Below are positions 33,644-44,853 of a stretch of DNA of 64,000 nt, piece after piece. Within the stretch, counting starts at the first letter, position 1. Every line of letters starts with the position of its first letter. The notes under the pieces were generated by a model. The model had not been told where the DNA came from, did no database searches, and saw only the letters and a list, made by a program, of their open reading frames with translations. Source of the stretch: Neobacillus terrae (lineage in GTDB: Bacteria > Bacillota > Bacilli > Bacillales > Cytobacillaceae); NCBI RefSeq assembly GCF_011393025.1, contig NZ_JAAOEO010000001.1, positions 310,001 to 374,000 of the forward strand, given 5' to 3'. Position numbers and translations under genes: made by a program.

Positions 33644-34627
33644 GTGGAATTAGAGATCATTAAATGCCATGGTTCCGGAAATGATTTTTTGATAATAGAT
33701 GAAATAACAAATAATTATACTTTTTCAGAGATTCAAAGGGCAGAAATAGCAAAAGCGTTGTGCAGCAGAGAAACAGAACTAGGAGCAGACGGTATCTTAT
33801 ACCTGCAAAAAAGCGACCATGCTGATGGTGTAATGAGGGTATTTAACACAGATGGCTCAGAAGCCTCCATGTGCGGAAATGGTCTTCGCTGTGCAGCCCG
33901 ATATATTTGTGGTCTTCTTGGTAAGAAGGAAGCCATTATTGAAACAATGAAAGCGGATCTCCATGTTAGTGAGCAGGAGAATATTTTTCCGGACGTAACA
34001 ACCTTTCAGGTGGAAATTTCTCCAGTTTCTTTCTCGTTAAAAGATCTGCCTTTAATCCTGGATCAAGAAACACTTCTAAACGAAAAAGTTTCCGAGTTAT
34101 CGGAAGAACTTAAATTTACAGCAGTTGCCGTTCCTAATCCGCATTTAATTGCAATGGTAGAGGAAAAACACCTTCAAGGCGACTTTCAAGGAGAACTAAG
34201 CAGTAAACTGAATGGTCCAAATAAATGGTTCCCTGACGGAGTAAATGTCAGCTTTGTAAAATCTATTTCTAAAGGAAACATATATGTACGTACCTTTGAA
34301 AGAGGTGTTGGCTTTACAAATGCCTGCGGAACAGCCATGTCAGCTTCCACCCTTGTTACCTGCCTTTTAGGGTTAAACAATTTAGAGGAAAAGGTCAATG
34401 TTTATAATAATGGGGGGATGGTTCAATGTATTGCCCATAAATACGAGGATGGCTATAAAATAGACCTTATTGGAAATGCCACCTTTATGTATAGAGCTGG
34501 AGTAACCATTGATATGGATGACTACTCATTTACAACAGGACCAAAAGCAGATTTTGGTGAACAGGTATCATACGGAAAACTTCAAAGTGAAGTAAAGCAG
34601 TTTTTAGATACAAATATGAAGGGATAA
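33644..34627 (+). CDS. dapF: Diaminopimelate epimerase
   Basis: GTG 33644 has GGGGG 8 bases upstream and gives MELEIIKCHGSGNDFLIID, the usual DapF start; the frame is open to ATG 33623. The catalytic cysteine pair is Cys77 (MCGNGLR) and Cys228 (ACGTAMSA). It converts LL- to meso-diaminopimelate for lysine and peptidoglycan synthesis. At 327 residues it is about 40 longer than B. subtilis DapF (284); the extra length lies in the middle (about 115-160) and at the C-terminus. A terminator follows. Confidence 0.9.
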   Translation: MELEIIKCHGSGNDFLIIDEITNNYTFSEIQRAEIAKALCSRETELGADGILYLQKSDHADGVMRVFNTDGSEASMCGNGLRCAARYICGLLGKKEAIIETMKADLHVSEQENIFPDVTTFQVEISPVSFSLKDLPLILDQETLLNEKVSELSEELKFTAVAVPNPHLIAMVEEKHLQGDFQGELSSKLNGPNKWFPDGVNVSFVKSISKGNIYVRTFERGVGFTNACGTAMSASTLVTCLLGLNNLEEKVNVYNNGGMVQCIAHKYEDGYKIDLIGNATFMYRAGVTIDMDDYSFTTGPKADFGEQVSYGKLQSEVKQFLDTNMKG

Positions 34628-34650
34628 GGTCCAGCCTTATCCCTTTTTTA
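34619..34650 (+). terminator. Terminator after dapF
   Basis: A 10-bp stem AGGGATAAGG / CCTTATCCCT with a 5-base loop is followed by TTTTTT. Confidence 0.9.
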
Positions 34651-34652
34651 AA

Positions 34653-36503
34653 TTAAATCCGGGTCTTGCTTCCTTTACTTTGCTTTAAAAATTCCAATAT
34701 CGGAGCAAAAGGCTGGTTGGCTTTTGCAATGAAATAATCCTTAAACGGGTTGCCCAGAGAATCCATTCGTTTTTTTATTGTGATAAAGGTGTAATCTTTA
34801 GGATCCATTCTTAAGTTAACTTCATCCCAAAATAAAGGGGTTGCGATGCCAGCCCGTTCATTGCCTCTGAGAGAGAAGGGAGCAACAATTGTTTTTCCCT
34901 CAGAATGCTGAACATAGTCGACGTAAAGCCGGCCTTGCCTGTTCTTTTTTAGTCTTTCGACAGTAAAGGAGTCCGGTTTTTTTGAAATAAGGTACTCTGC
35001 AATAAAACTGGTGAAAAGCCTGGTGTCATCGTAAGAAAAGGTGTTTTCCGGAAGAGGGATATATACCTGGAGACCTTTGTTCCCGGAAGTTTTAATAAAG
35101 CCGGTTAAGTTTAATTCATCCAGCACTTCCTTAATTAGGATTGCAGCATGGACGGCAAGCTGAAAAGCTTCCTTTGATGGAGGATCGAGATCAAACACTA
35201 TTTCGCTCGGCCCGCTGCTTTTTATGGTTTGAAATGGAATATGAAATTCAATCGCGAGCTGATTACCCAGCCATAAAAGTGTTTCAAGATTGTTGCACAG
35301 GATATATTCAATATCATCTGCCTGGACTGTTTTTACAAAATCAGGGGCATAATCAGGACAATTTTTTTGATAAAAAGGTTCGCCAAACATCCCGTGTGGA
35401 AATCTTATTACGGTAAGCAGCCTGTCCTTTAAAAAAGGCAGCATATAAGGTGAAATCTCAAGCAAATAATTAATATAATCCATTTTGCTTATGTCTTTAT
35501 CCTGCCATAAAGGTTTTTCTGGATGTGTGATTTCAAATTCCTTTGGCAGGTTTTTTTTCTGCAATACAAACTTATCATAAGTACATTCAGCGGGAGTTAG
35601 ATCAAAACGGAACCTTTCAAAATGAGGTTCTCTCAATTGGTTTTCGTAAAGCTCTAAATACTTCACTTCCAGGCAGATTGCCGGGTCAACATAAATATAT
35701 TTGCTATCCTCATGCCGGCTATTTTGCTTGAGTGTTGCAAATAGAGCTTGTTTTTCATCTGGTTTAAGGCCAAACAAAATATGTCCAATCCTAACTACTT
35801 CAGTTCCCTTATAGACTCCTACACCAATATACTGATTGGTCTTATCGAGATCTGTAATAAAACAATTAAAGTGTTTGAAATTTTTATATTTTAGCCACGA
35901 TGTTGTTCTTTTTCCTTCTTCCCAGGTACTGCCCTTTTGCTTAGCAACAATTCCTTCTCCGTCATATAAAACAACTTTTTCCCACAATTCTTTAAAATCC
36001 TTAAAAGGCTCAACGAATTGAAGCAGCTGTTCTGAATCGGGATTCGGTTTTTTATCAAAATGAAGAGAATCAAACAGGGTTGCCAGTTCTTTTTTCCGTT
36101 CAAGGTACCCCGCAGAAAAAAGCTGTTTTCCGCTAAGGAGCAAGACATCAAACGCGAGCAGCCGGCAAGGGCTTTTTTTTGCTTGTTCCTCAATATTTTT
36201 AATTGATTTCATTCTTCCTCTTTTTTGAATTCCCGAAAAATCCGCTTTGTAAATATTTTCAAGAAGCACTAACTCACCATCAAGGATTAACGGCAAAGAT
36301 GGACTAAATAACTTTTCATACTGAAGAAGAAAGTTCTCTATTTCAGGAAATTGCGGAAGAAGGTCTTTACCGTTTCTGCTAATTAGCTTAATTCCGCTGC
36401 TATCCCATTCCAAAAAGGCACGAAAACCATCGTATTTTACTTCATAAAACCAATCAGGCTTTGAAGGTGTATCAAAGGTAAGTGTAGGCAGCATTGGTTT
36501 CAT
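34653..36503 (-). CDS. ligD: ATP-dependent DNA ligase D (ligase plus polymerase domains)
   Basis: The 616 residues match the two-domain Bacillus LigD (YkoU, 611). The adenylated lysine is Lys23 in EVKYDGFR. The ligase domain and its OB fold reach to about residue 310. The primase-polymerase domain follows from about 325 (EKPLWQDKDISKMDYI, later FDLDPPSKE with the catalytic Asp pair, and RNRQGRLYVDYVQ-type end). The phosphoesterase domain of Pseudomonas LigD is absent, as in other bacilli. It seals double-strand breaks with Ku. The ku gene is divergent, 133 bp away. Confidence 0.93.
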   Translation of the reverse strand: MKPMLPTLTFDTPSKPDWFYEVKYDGFRAFLEWDSSGIKLISRNGKDLLPQFPEIENFLLQYEKLFSPSLPLILDGELVLLENIYKADFSGIQKRGRMKSIKNIEEQAKKSPCRLLAFDVLLLSGKQLFSAGYLERKKELATLFDSLHFDKKPNPDSEQLLQFVEPFKDFKELWEKVVLYDGEGIVAKQKGSTWEEGKRTTSWLKYKNFKHFNCFITDLDKTNQYIGVGVYKGTEVVRIGHILFGLKPDEKQALFATLKQNSRHEDSKYIYVDPAICLEVKYLELYENQLREPHFERFRFDLTPAECTYDKFVLQKKNLPKEFEITHPEKPLWQDKDISKMDYINYLLEISPYMLPFLKDRLLTVIRFPHGMFGEPFYQKNCPDYAPDFVKTVQADDIEYILCNNLETLLWLGNQLAIEFHIPFQTIKSSGPSEIVFDLDPPSKEAFQLAVHAAILIKEVLDELNLTGFIKTSGNKGLQVYIPLPENTFSYDDTRLFTSFIAEYLISKKPDSFTVERLKKNRQGRLYVDYVQHSEGKTIVAPFSLRGNERAGIATPLFWDEVNLRMDPKDYTFITIKKRMDSLGNPFKDYFIAKANQPFAPILEFLKQSKGSKTRI

Positions 36504-36636
36504 TCGCAGATGCTCCTTTAGAAAATATTCTGTCCTATTATTTTTAGTAAGTTAGTGGGATTTCATCCTTCCATAAGTTGATAAGAATGAGGAATTTGCA
36601 TTTGAGAAAAATAATAAAAAAAGGATGGAGATATAT

Positions 36637-37479
36637 ATGCACACAATATGGAAAGGCAGTATTAGCTTTGGACTTGTAAACATTCCGATAAAGCTTCATG
36701 CGGCAACAGAGGATAAGGATATTAAACTGCGTACTCTGCATAAGGAATGCCATTCACCAATTAAATATGAAAAAGTATGCCCAGTTTGCGAAGTGGAAGT
36801 AAAGCCTGAAGATATCGTTAAGGCTTATGAGTATACAAAAGGAAAATATGTGGTTTTGGAGAATGACGACCTAGATAAACTAAAAAAGGAAAATGAAGAC
36901 CGGGCAGTAGAGATTATTGATTTTGTGAAAATGGAACAAATCGATCCCATTTATTTTGATAAAACTTATTTTATGTCTCCCCATGAGGGGGGTTCAAAAG
37001 CATATTCACTTTTAAGAAAAGCCCTGCAGGACTCACAAAAGGTTGGAATTGCAAGAATGATTATTCGTTCAAAGGAACAGCTGGGGGTAATCAGGGTTTA
37101 CGAAAATACCCTTGTTATGGAAACAATCCATTATCCAGATGAGGTCAGAAAAGCGGCTGATGTACCAAATGTACCAGCAGAGGATAAAGTCACAGATAGG
37201 GAATTGGATACCGCCATTTTATTGATTGACCAGCTGACAACAGAATTTGAACCAGGAAAATATATAGATGAATACAGAAATGCATTACTTGAGCTTATTG
37301 AAGCGAAACGAACAGGTCAGGAAGTTGTTACTCCTGCAGCGCCTAAAGAAGCAGCTTCAAATGTTACCGATTTGATGGCCGCATTACAGGCGTCAATTGA
37401 CAGGACAAAACCTGAAAAAGCGGAAAAAGCACATGCTCCAAAGAAAAGGGCAGCAGTTAAAACAAAAAAGCGGGCATAA
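36637..37479 (+). CDS. ku: Ku DNA-end-binding protein
   Basis: ATG 36637 has GGAG 6 bases upstream; ATG 36625 would overlap it. The 280-residue product begins MHTIWKGSISFGLVNIPIKL, the classical bacterial Ku start. A CxxC (CPVC) is present near residue 50, and the Ku core extends to about 225. The C-terminus is Lys/Ala-rich, which in bacterial Ku proteins binds DNA and recruits LigD. In B. subtilis ykoV and ykoU form an operon expressed in the forespore; here the genes are divergent. Confidence 0.93.
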   Translation: MHTIWKGSISFGLVNIPIKLHAATEDKDIKLRTLHKECHSPIKYEKVCPVCEVEVKPEDIVKAYEYTKGKYVVLENDDLDKLKKENEDRAVEIIDFVKMEQIDPIYFDKTYFMSPHEGGSKAYSLLRKALQDSQKVGIARMIIRSKEQLGVIRVYENTLVMETIHYPDEVRKAADVPNVPAEDKVTDRELDTAILLIDQLTTEFEPGKYIDEYRNALLELIEAKRTGQEVVTPAAPKEAASNVTDLMAALQASIDRTKPEKAEKAHAPKKRAAVKTKKRA

Positions 37480-37483
37480 AAAA

Positions 37484-37520
37484 CAAACCGGTTTCCCTCA
37501 GGAAACCGGTTCAATATTTT
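37484..37520 (+). terminator. Terminator after ku
   Basis: An 11-bp perfect stem AACCGGTTTCC / GGAAACCGGTT (37486-37496, 37501-37511) has a 4-base loop; the T-run (ATATTTTT) is slightly displaced. Confidence 0.82.
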
Positions 37521-37578
37521 TGCAAAGGTAATTTTTAAAATGTAATAATGTTGAAAACAGGAAAAGGCGGTCAGAACG

Positions 37579-39791
<2,213 letters not shown>

Positions 39792-39839
39792 GTAAATGTG
39801 TATGAAACCCTTAATTGGGTAATAAAATAAAAAGTTAAT

Positions 39840-39918
39840 ATTTTCCGGAGGAGGAGGGACGCAGGCGCATAATCGCAGCAGACGATCGTGCTGTTTGTAG
39901 TCTCTTTCTTTTTTTAAG
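39840..39918 (+). promoter_or_regulatory. glpD leader with a terminator-like element (possible GlpP target)
   Basis: Between glpK and glpD lies a GC-rich block with CAGCA...TGCTG pairing around CGATCG, followed by TCTCTTTCTTTTTTT and then the glpD ribosome binding site. In B. subtilis GlpP prevents termination at such a leader hairpin. The stem here is short (5 bp), so the function is a suggestion. Confidence 0.45.
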
Positions 39919-39931
39919 GAGGAAAAGCCTT

Positions 39932-41605
39932 ATGATTGCCCTCACAAATTTTAATAGAAAAGCGATACTTGAAAAACTGTCCCTCGAGAATTATGATGTT
40001 TTAATTATTGGTGGTGGGATAACAGGAGCAGGAATTGCTCTTGATGCAGTTACCAGGGGGATGAAAACAGCTTTGATCGAAATGCAGGATTTTGCCGCAG
40101 GCACCTCAAGCCGGTCTACAAAGCTTGTTCACGGGGGTTTAAGATATTTAAAACAGTTTGAAGTGAAAATGGTTTCCGAAGTAGGGAAAGAGAGGGAAAT
40201 CGTGTACGAGAACGGCCCTCATGTTACTGTGCCGGAGAAAATGCTTCTGCCTATCCACCAGAGAGGAACCTTTGGCAAATTTAGTACATCAATTGGTCTT
40301 CGAATCTATGATTTCCTTGCAGGCGTCAGAAAAAATGAGCGCAGAAAAATACTTAGCAGAAAAGAAACATTAGAACTTGAGCCCTTAATAAAAAGAGCAG
40401 GACTTAAAGGTGGAGGGTATTATGTTGAATATAGAACGGATGACGCGAGGCTTACAATAGAAGTGATAAAAAAAGCAGCTGAACAGGGTGCGGATGTATT
40501 GAATTATGTTAAAGCTGAGGCTTTGCAATACGAGGATGGAAAAGCCAGTGGGGCTGTAATAAAAGATATGTTCGATGAAACTGCTTATACAATTAAAGCG
40601 AAAAAAGTAGTAAATGCAACAGGCCCGTGGGTTGATTTTATCAGGGAAATGGACAGCTCAAAAAAAGGAAAACAGTTAAAGCTGTCAAAAGGGGTACATC
40701 TTGTCATCGATCATTCCCGCTTTCCTCTAAACCAGGCTGTGTATTTTGATACACCAGACGGAAGAATGGTATTTGCCATTCCCCGGGCTGGGAAAACCTA
40801 TATTGGAACAACCGATACTTTTTACGATGGTGACCCATTAAATCCTAAAATAACCGAAAGTGACCGGACCTATCTTATAAAAGCTATCAATTTTATGTTC
40901 CCGGAGGTTAAGGCTTCTGAAGGGGATTTAGAATCAAGCTGGGCAGGGGTCAGACCGCTTATCTATGAAGAAGGGAAGGACCCTTCAGAAATATCAAGGA
41001 AGGATGAAATATGGACTTCTGATTCTGGCCTAATTACAATTGCCGGCGGAAAACTAACTGGATACAGAAAAATGGCAGAAACGGTTGTTGATCTGCTGGC
41101 AAATCAGCTAATCTTTGAAAAAGAAGGGCCATTTTCTGAGTGCAGCACAAAGAATCTTCCTATTTCTGGCGGTGACTTTGGGGGTTCGAAACAATTTCCT
41201 GAGTTTGTGAAGGAAAGAGTTAAAGAAGGAATAAACGAAGGATTATCGGAAACCGAAGCTAGGGAACTCGCAACAATTTATGGCACCAATTCGCCGATTT
41301 TATTTGATATTATTAAAAATAAAGCGGAAGTTTCAAATATGTACGGGCTTCCTAAATATTTATTTGCCAAATTAGAGTATGCGCTGGAATATGAGATGAT
41401 TGTCCATCCGCTTGACTTTATCCTTAGAAGGACAGGAGATCTATTATTTAATATAAACAGAGTTAAAGAATATATGGAATCTGTAATCAAGTATATGGGA
41501 CACCGGCTGTTCTGGACAGAAGCACAAATGGAAGAATATAAACAAGACGTGGAAAAGGCAATAATGGATGCTGTAATTCCTGCAAATTCGCAAGAGCTTC
41601 TGTAA
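39932..41605 (+). CDS. glpD: Glycerol-3-phosphate dehydrogenase (FAD, quinone-linked)
   Basis: A 557-residue flavoprotein (B. subtilis GlpD is 555). The FAD-binding motif is [20 protein letters not shown] near residue 25. The substrate region has [18 protein letters not shown] and the DAO core continues to about 400, followed by the C-terminal helical domain. It oxidises glycerol-3-phosphate to dihydroxyacetone phosphate at the membrane. AAGGAGG precedes the ATG. It works with GlpK just upstream. Confidence 0.95.
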   Translation: MIALTNFNRKAILEKLSLENYDVLIIGGGITGAGIALDAVTRGMKTALIEMQDFAAGTSSRSTKLVHGGLRYLKQFEVKMVSEVGKEREIVYENGPHVTVPEKMLLPIHQRGTFGKFSTSIGLRIYDFLAGVRKNERRKILSRKETLELEPLIKRAGLKGGGYYVEYRTDDARLTIEVIKKAAEQGADVLNYVKAEALQYEDGKASGAVIKDMFDETAYTIKAKKVVNATGPWVDFIREMDSSKKGKQLKLSKGVHLVIDHSRFPLNQAVYFDTPDGRMVFAIPRAGKTYIGTTDTFYDGDPLNPKITESDRTYLIKAINFMFPEVKASEGDLESSWAGVRPLIYEEGKDPSEISRKDEIWTSDSGLITIAGGKLTGYRKMAETVVDLLANQLIFEKEGPFSECSTKNLPISGGDFGGSKQFPEFVKERVKEGINEGLSETEARELATIYGTNSPILFDIIKNKAEVSNMYGLPKYLFAKLEYALEYEMIVHPLDFILRRTGDLLFNINRVKEYMESVIKYMGHRLFWTEAQMEEYKQDVEKAIMDAVIPANSQELL

Positions 41606-41676
41606 TGATAATAAATTAATTTTTTTTAAAACCCCTAACTGCATAAACTGTAAAAGTAGGCTGGGGAGGTATTGCT

Positions 41677-42636
41677 ATGTTTAATGTCCTCATGTTTGTT
41701 GATTCCGGTGTGGATGATTCTTTTGCTTTAATGTATGCATTAATGAACCCTGAGATTAAAGTTGTTGGTGTGGTAAGTGGCTATGGAAATATAACGAAGG
41801 AACAGTCCGTTAGGAACACCGCTTATTTACTAAAGCTTGCTGGCAGGGAGGATATCCCTATTATCGCCGGAGCAGCTGGACCGTTATCAGGTGAGCAAAC
41901 CTCCTATTATCCTGAAATACATGGAAAAGAGGGACTTGGTCCGATTAGGCCGCCAGCAAACCTTACAAATCTGAATTTATATGATATCAATAAAATTATT
42001 GAGCTTGTAAACCTATACAAAAACAACCTTTATATCGTTGGGGTTGGGAGGCTTACAGAACTTGCATTGCCCTTTATTTTATATGGAATTGACGCATTGA
42101 AAGATGTATCTGCCTTTTATATTATGGGTGGAGCTTTCCTTGTACCAGGGAATGTGACATCTGAAGCAGAAGCAAATTTTTATGCTGATCCAATCGCAGC
42201 TTACACGGTTATGGAAAAAGGCAGGAATATTTTCCTTCACCCTTTGAATATAACAAACCGGGCGATTGTTACCCCTGAAATGATTGAATTTTTGTCTATA
42301 AATAGCCCCAGTCCTTTTAAGCCATTGTTGAAACCAGCATATGATTACTATTATTCAGCTTATCAAAAGCTTGTTCCCGGAATTAAGGGTGCGCCTATTC
42401 ATGATGTAGTTCCCTTGATCGCTTTGACCAATCCGGACCTGGTAAGATACCTGCCAAGAAGAGTAAGGGTCGAGCAATTTGGAAATGCCCGTGGAAAAAG
42501 CATAGCTGATTTTCGCCCTAAACCAGATGAGGAACCAAAAGAGACTCTCGATTTTATAGGGATGGAAGCAGACATTCCAAAGCTTCTTCAAAACTTTATG
42601 GACGTATTCTTAAAAAAGACACAAAATCAACGCTAA
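41677..42636 (+). CDS. Inosine-uridine-type nucleoside hydrolase
   Basis: A 319-residue protein of the IU-nucleoside hydrolase family. The N-terminal calcium motif, usually DxDPGxDD, reads FVDSGVDD, so the first Asp is Phe; the later Asp residues (10, 14, 15 equivalents) are kept. The C-terminal metal Asp is in IHDVVPL. It is predicted to split ribonucleosides to base plus ribose. GGGGAGG precedes the ATG. It is 71 bp after glpD, but I see no functional link. Confidence 0.87.
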   Translation: MFNVLMFVDSGVDDSFALMYALMNPEIKVVGVVSGYGNITKEQSVRNTAYLLKLAGREDIPIIAGAAGPLSGEQTSYYPEIHGKEGLGPIRPPANLTNLNLYDINKIIELVNLYKNNLYIVGVGRLTELALPFILYGIDALKDVSAFYIMGGAFLVPGNVTSEAEANFYADPIAAYTVMEKGRNIFLHPLNITNRAIVTPEMIEFLSINSPSPFKPLLKPAYDYYYSAYQKLVPGIKGAPIHDVVPLIALTNPDLVRYLPRRVRVEQFGNARGKSIADFRPKPDEEPKETLDFIGMEADIPKLLQNFMDVFLKKTQNQR

Positions 42637-42674
42637 AACACGCCGGGATATTATTCCAGGCGTGTTTGTTTTTA
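42637..42674 (+). terminator. Terminator after the nucleoside hydrolase gene
   Basis: Stem AACACGCC / GGCGTGTT with an inner GG/CC pair; followed by TGTTTTT. Confidence 0.85.
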
Positions 42675-42705
42675 GCTCTTGTTGTAACCTTTGTGGTTTA
42701 TAAAC

Positions 42706-42822
42706 GCAAAAATAGACTCGCTTTCCGTGGGCAATCCGCGAGCCTCCTCGGTCTCTAACGACCTGCGGGGTCTCGCCTAGCTTGCTTTTCCCGCAGGAGT
42801 CTCTTTTATTTTTGTTCACAGT
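42706..42822. repeat. Dispersed palindromic repeat, copy in reverse orientation to 62.0 kb
   Basis: It runs from CAAAAATAGACTCGCTTTCC to CAGGAGTCTCTTTTATTTTT. Its reverse complement matches 62035-62148 at roughly nine positions in ten by eye. The ends and the inner GCGAGCC / GGTCTCGCC phrases are inverted, so the RNA would fold into a long hairpin. It fills the 244-bp gap between the nucleoside hydrolase and the GNAT gene. Confidence 0.75.
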
Positions 42823-42880
42823 TTCTTTAAATTTAAACAATCTCTTAGAAAAGAGCCTTGTTTTTAGATTCATGAACAGA

Positions 42881-43447
42881 CTATTCTGCCCGTCTTAAGA
42901 TATTTTTGTTGAGATAAAGGACTTCAGAAACATGCTGCATTTCTTTACCGTAAATATCCTTAGCTTTATAAGTATGGACCTGAATATAGGTTTCTTTCAT
43001 TTTAGCAAAAATCCAGTTTTCTGAAATTTTTTCAGGAGACCAATAGTATATATCCATCTCATTAAGTTCATTTGTCACAATATGCATGCGCTGGTAAGTA
43101 ATAGAACGTGCCATTTTAAAGCCATTTTTTTCATAAAATCGTACTCGTTTTTTCGAATCGGGATCTTGAGAATTAATAGGCTCTACTTCAAGAATAATCG
43201 GTTTACCTTTTCTTTTTAGCCTATCAATCAGCCTGCTTCCAGCGCCTTTCCCTCTGTTTGATCCAGTTATCAGAATATAATCTATAAAAATAAAATCCTC
43301 TTTTTCAAGGTAAATTAATACATAATCAATTCCTTCATCTCTTTTGTATATCCCGTCTTTATCCAAAAATAACTGCTCCATTTGCCCTTTTATTTTCATT
43401 TCTATTTCAGGGAAGTAGAATGTTAGTTTTTCATACCAGTCGGCCAT
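42881..43447 (-). CDS. GNAT-family acetyltransferase with a C-terminal extension
   Basis: The 188-residue protein has the CoA-binding loop of GNAT enzymes in TGSNRGKGAGSRLIDRL (about 82-98) and a typical final motif (RFYEKNGFKMA). About 60 residues follow that are not part of the fold (MDIYYWSPEKISENWIFAKM onward). AAAGGAGCGAG precedes the ATG. It is transcribed divergently from the ATP-grasp gene, with only 112 bp between starts, so the two may share regulation. Confidence 0.72.
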   Translation of the reverse strand: MADWYEKLTFYFPEIEMKIKGQMEQLFLDKDGIYKRDEGIDYVLIYLEKEDFIFIDYILITGSNRGKGAGSRLIDRLKRKGKPIILEVEPINSQDPDSKKRVRFYEKNGFKMARSITYQRMHIVTNELNEMDIYYWSPEKISENWIFAKMKETYIQVHTYKAKDIYGKEMQHVSEVLYLNKNILRRAE

Positions 43448-43559
43448 AATCTCGCTCCTTTGGAAAGTTTTCCAATATACTAGATACCTGTAAAAATGAG
43501 AGATTAAACCAATATTTGAAAAATTAAGTTTAATAGTCTTTTAAATTGGAAATATAGAA

Positions 43560-44831
43560 GTGGTTAAAAGCTATTATTTTAAAGACAGGGCAGGGAAAAA
43601 AATGGGAATTAATGAGAGTTTAAATGAGAAATTAACTGCATTATTAGGATGGAGTCTTCAGGCAATTGAAGCTATTGATAAACTAAATCGCCCTTTTGTA
43701 GTAGTCGGGCCGCCTGAATTTCAGGCCTTTGCTGATAGCAATGATATTAACTTTGTTGCCTGGCAGTTTGAACGCCTAAACGAAAAATCAGATGAGCTTT
43801 ATCAAAAGTTGGCAGATTTAAATACTAAGCTTGCCGTTCCAATATACGAAGAAACAGTAGAATGGGCAGGGGTACTTAATGCCCGTTTTCAAAACGACCC
43901 CCGCATTTTCAATCGTTCTTTACTTTTAAGGGATAAAGGTCTAATGAAAAGAAAGGCCCAAATGGCTGGAATCAAAGTTGGTGTTTTTGAAGAAGCATAT
44001 GACAAGGAAGACGTTTATCGCTTTTTGAAAAGAGTTAATGAAGCCCTTATTAAGCTTGATGGAGATGTGAATGATCCTATTCATGTTAAGCCGCTGAATA
44101 AAGCAGGCACAGTTGGGCACAGAATGATTCAGGATCCGAAGGACATTGAATTAATGTCTGCTGATGAATTTCCTTGTTTGATGGAAAGCCACTTGGACGG
44201 ACAGGAGTTTTCCTGTGAAGCGTTTATCCACAATGGAAAAGTTCGTTTTTTAAATATAACGGAGTATGTTCAGCTCGGACATTCGAATTTCATCCCTGCT
44301 TCCCCTTCACTCGAAGAATGGAGACCGAAAATTCGTGAACAAATTGAAAAGCTGGTTGATTCTTTTGAAATTAAATATGGTGTAATCCATCCTGAATATT
44401 TTATTTCACCGGACGGTTCGATTAACTTTGGTGAGGTGGCTGCAAGGGTTCCGGGCGGCCATATTTTCGAACTGATTGAGCGCGCCTATGGCTTTAGCGC
44501 ATTTCAGGCTCAAATTCTCTGCAGTGACCCAGATACCCCGGAAGATGTGCTTGAGGACTTTTTCCCTGAGGAAGTTACATCTGCAAAAGGTTATGCGGGA
44601 AGCTTGATGGTCTACCCAAGGGTCCACATTATTGATAGATTGAATGTTCCTGAAGAACTTAAAGAAGATCCTTATTTTGAGCGCCATGACATGTTTATTC
44701 CCGTTACCTCCAAGGTTGCAGAACGTGTTGGATTCGGAAATCACTATGGAACCATTTTTTTCTTTGGAGATGACAGCGGCCGGATGAGAGAGCTTTTAAA
44801 AGAATATGAGGATTACGATTTCTATCTTTAA
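43560..44831 (+). CDS. ATP-grasp ligase of unknown substrate
   Basis: A 423-residue protein (start GTG 43560; ATG 43602 with AGGG upstream is an alternative, 409 residues). After an N-terminal domain with a Rossmann-like FVVVGPPEF comes the ATP-grasp core: SLLLRDKGLMKRKAQMAGIK, the Lys in HVKPLNKAGT, the hinge CLMESHLDGQEFSCEAFI, and the Mg-binding GEVAARVPGG (Glu and Arg). The pattern is that of carboxylate-amine/thiol ligases such as L-amino acid ligases. The next gene starts 22 bp later, so the two probably form an operon. No substrate is known. Confidence 0.82.
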   Translation: MVKSYYFKDRAGKKMGINESLNEKLTALLGWSLQAIEAIDKLNRPFVVVGPPEFQAFADSNDINFVAWQFERLNEKSDELYQKLADLNTKLAVPIYEETVEWAGVLNARFQNDPRIFNRSLLLRDKGLMKRKAQMAGIKVGVFEEAYDKEDVYRFLKRVNEALIKLDGDVNDPIHVKPLNKAGTVGHRMIQDPKDIELMSADEFPCLMESHLDGQEFSCEAFIHNGKVRFLNITEYVQLGHSNFIPASPSLEEWRPKIREQIEKLVDSFEIKYGVIHPEYFISPDGSINFGEVAARVPGGHIFELIERAYGFSAFQAQILCSDPDTPEDVLEDFFPEEVTSAKGYAGSLMVYPRVHIIDRLNVPEELKEDPYFERHDMFIPVTSKVAERVGFGNHYGTIFFFGDDSGRMRELLKEYEDYDFYL

Positions 44832-44853
44832 TCATTTTAGGGGGAAGTACTAA

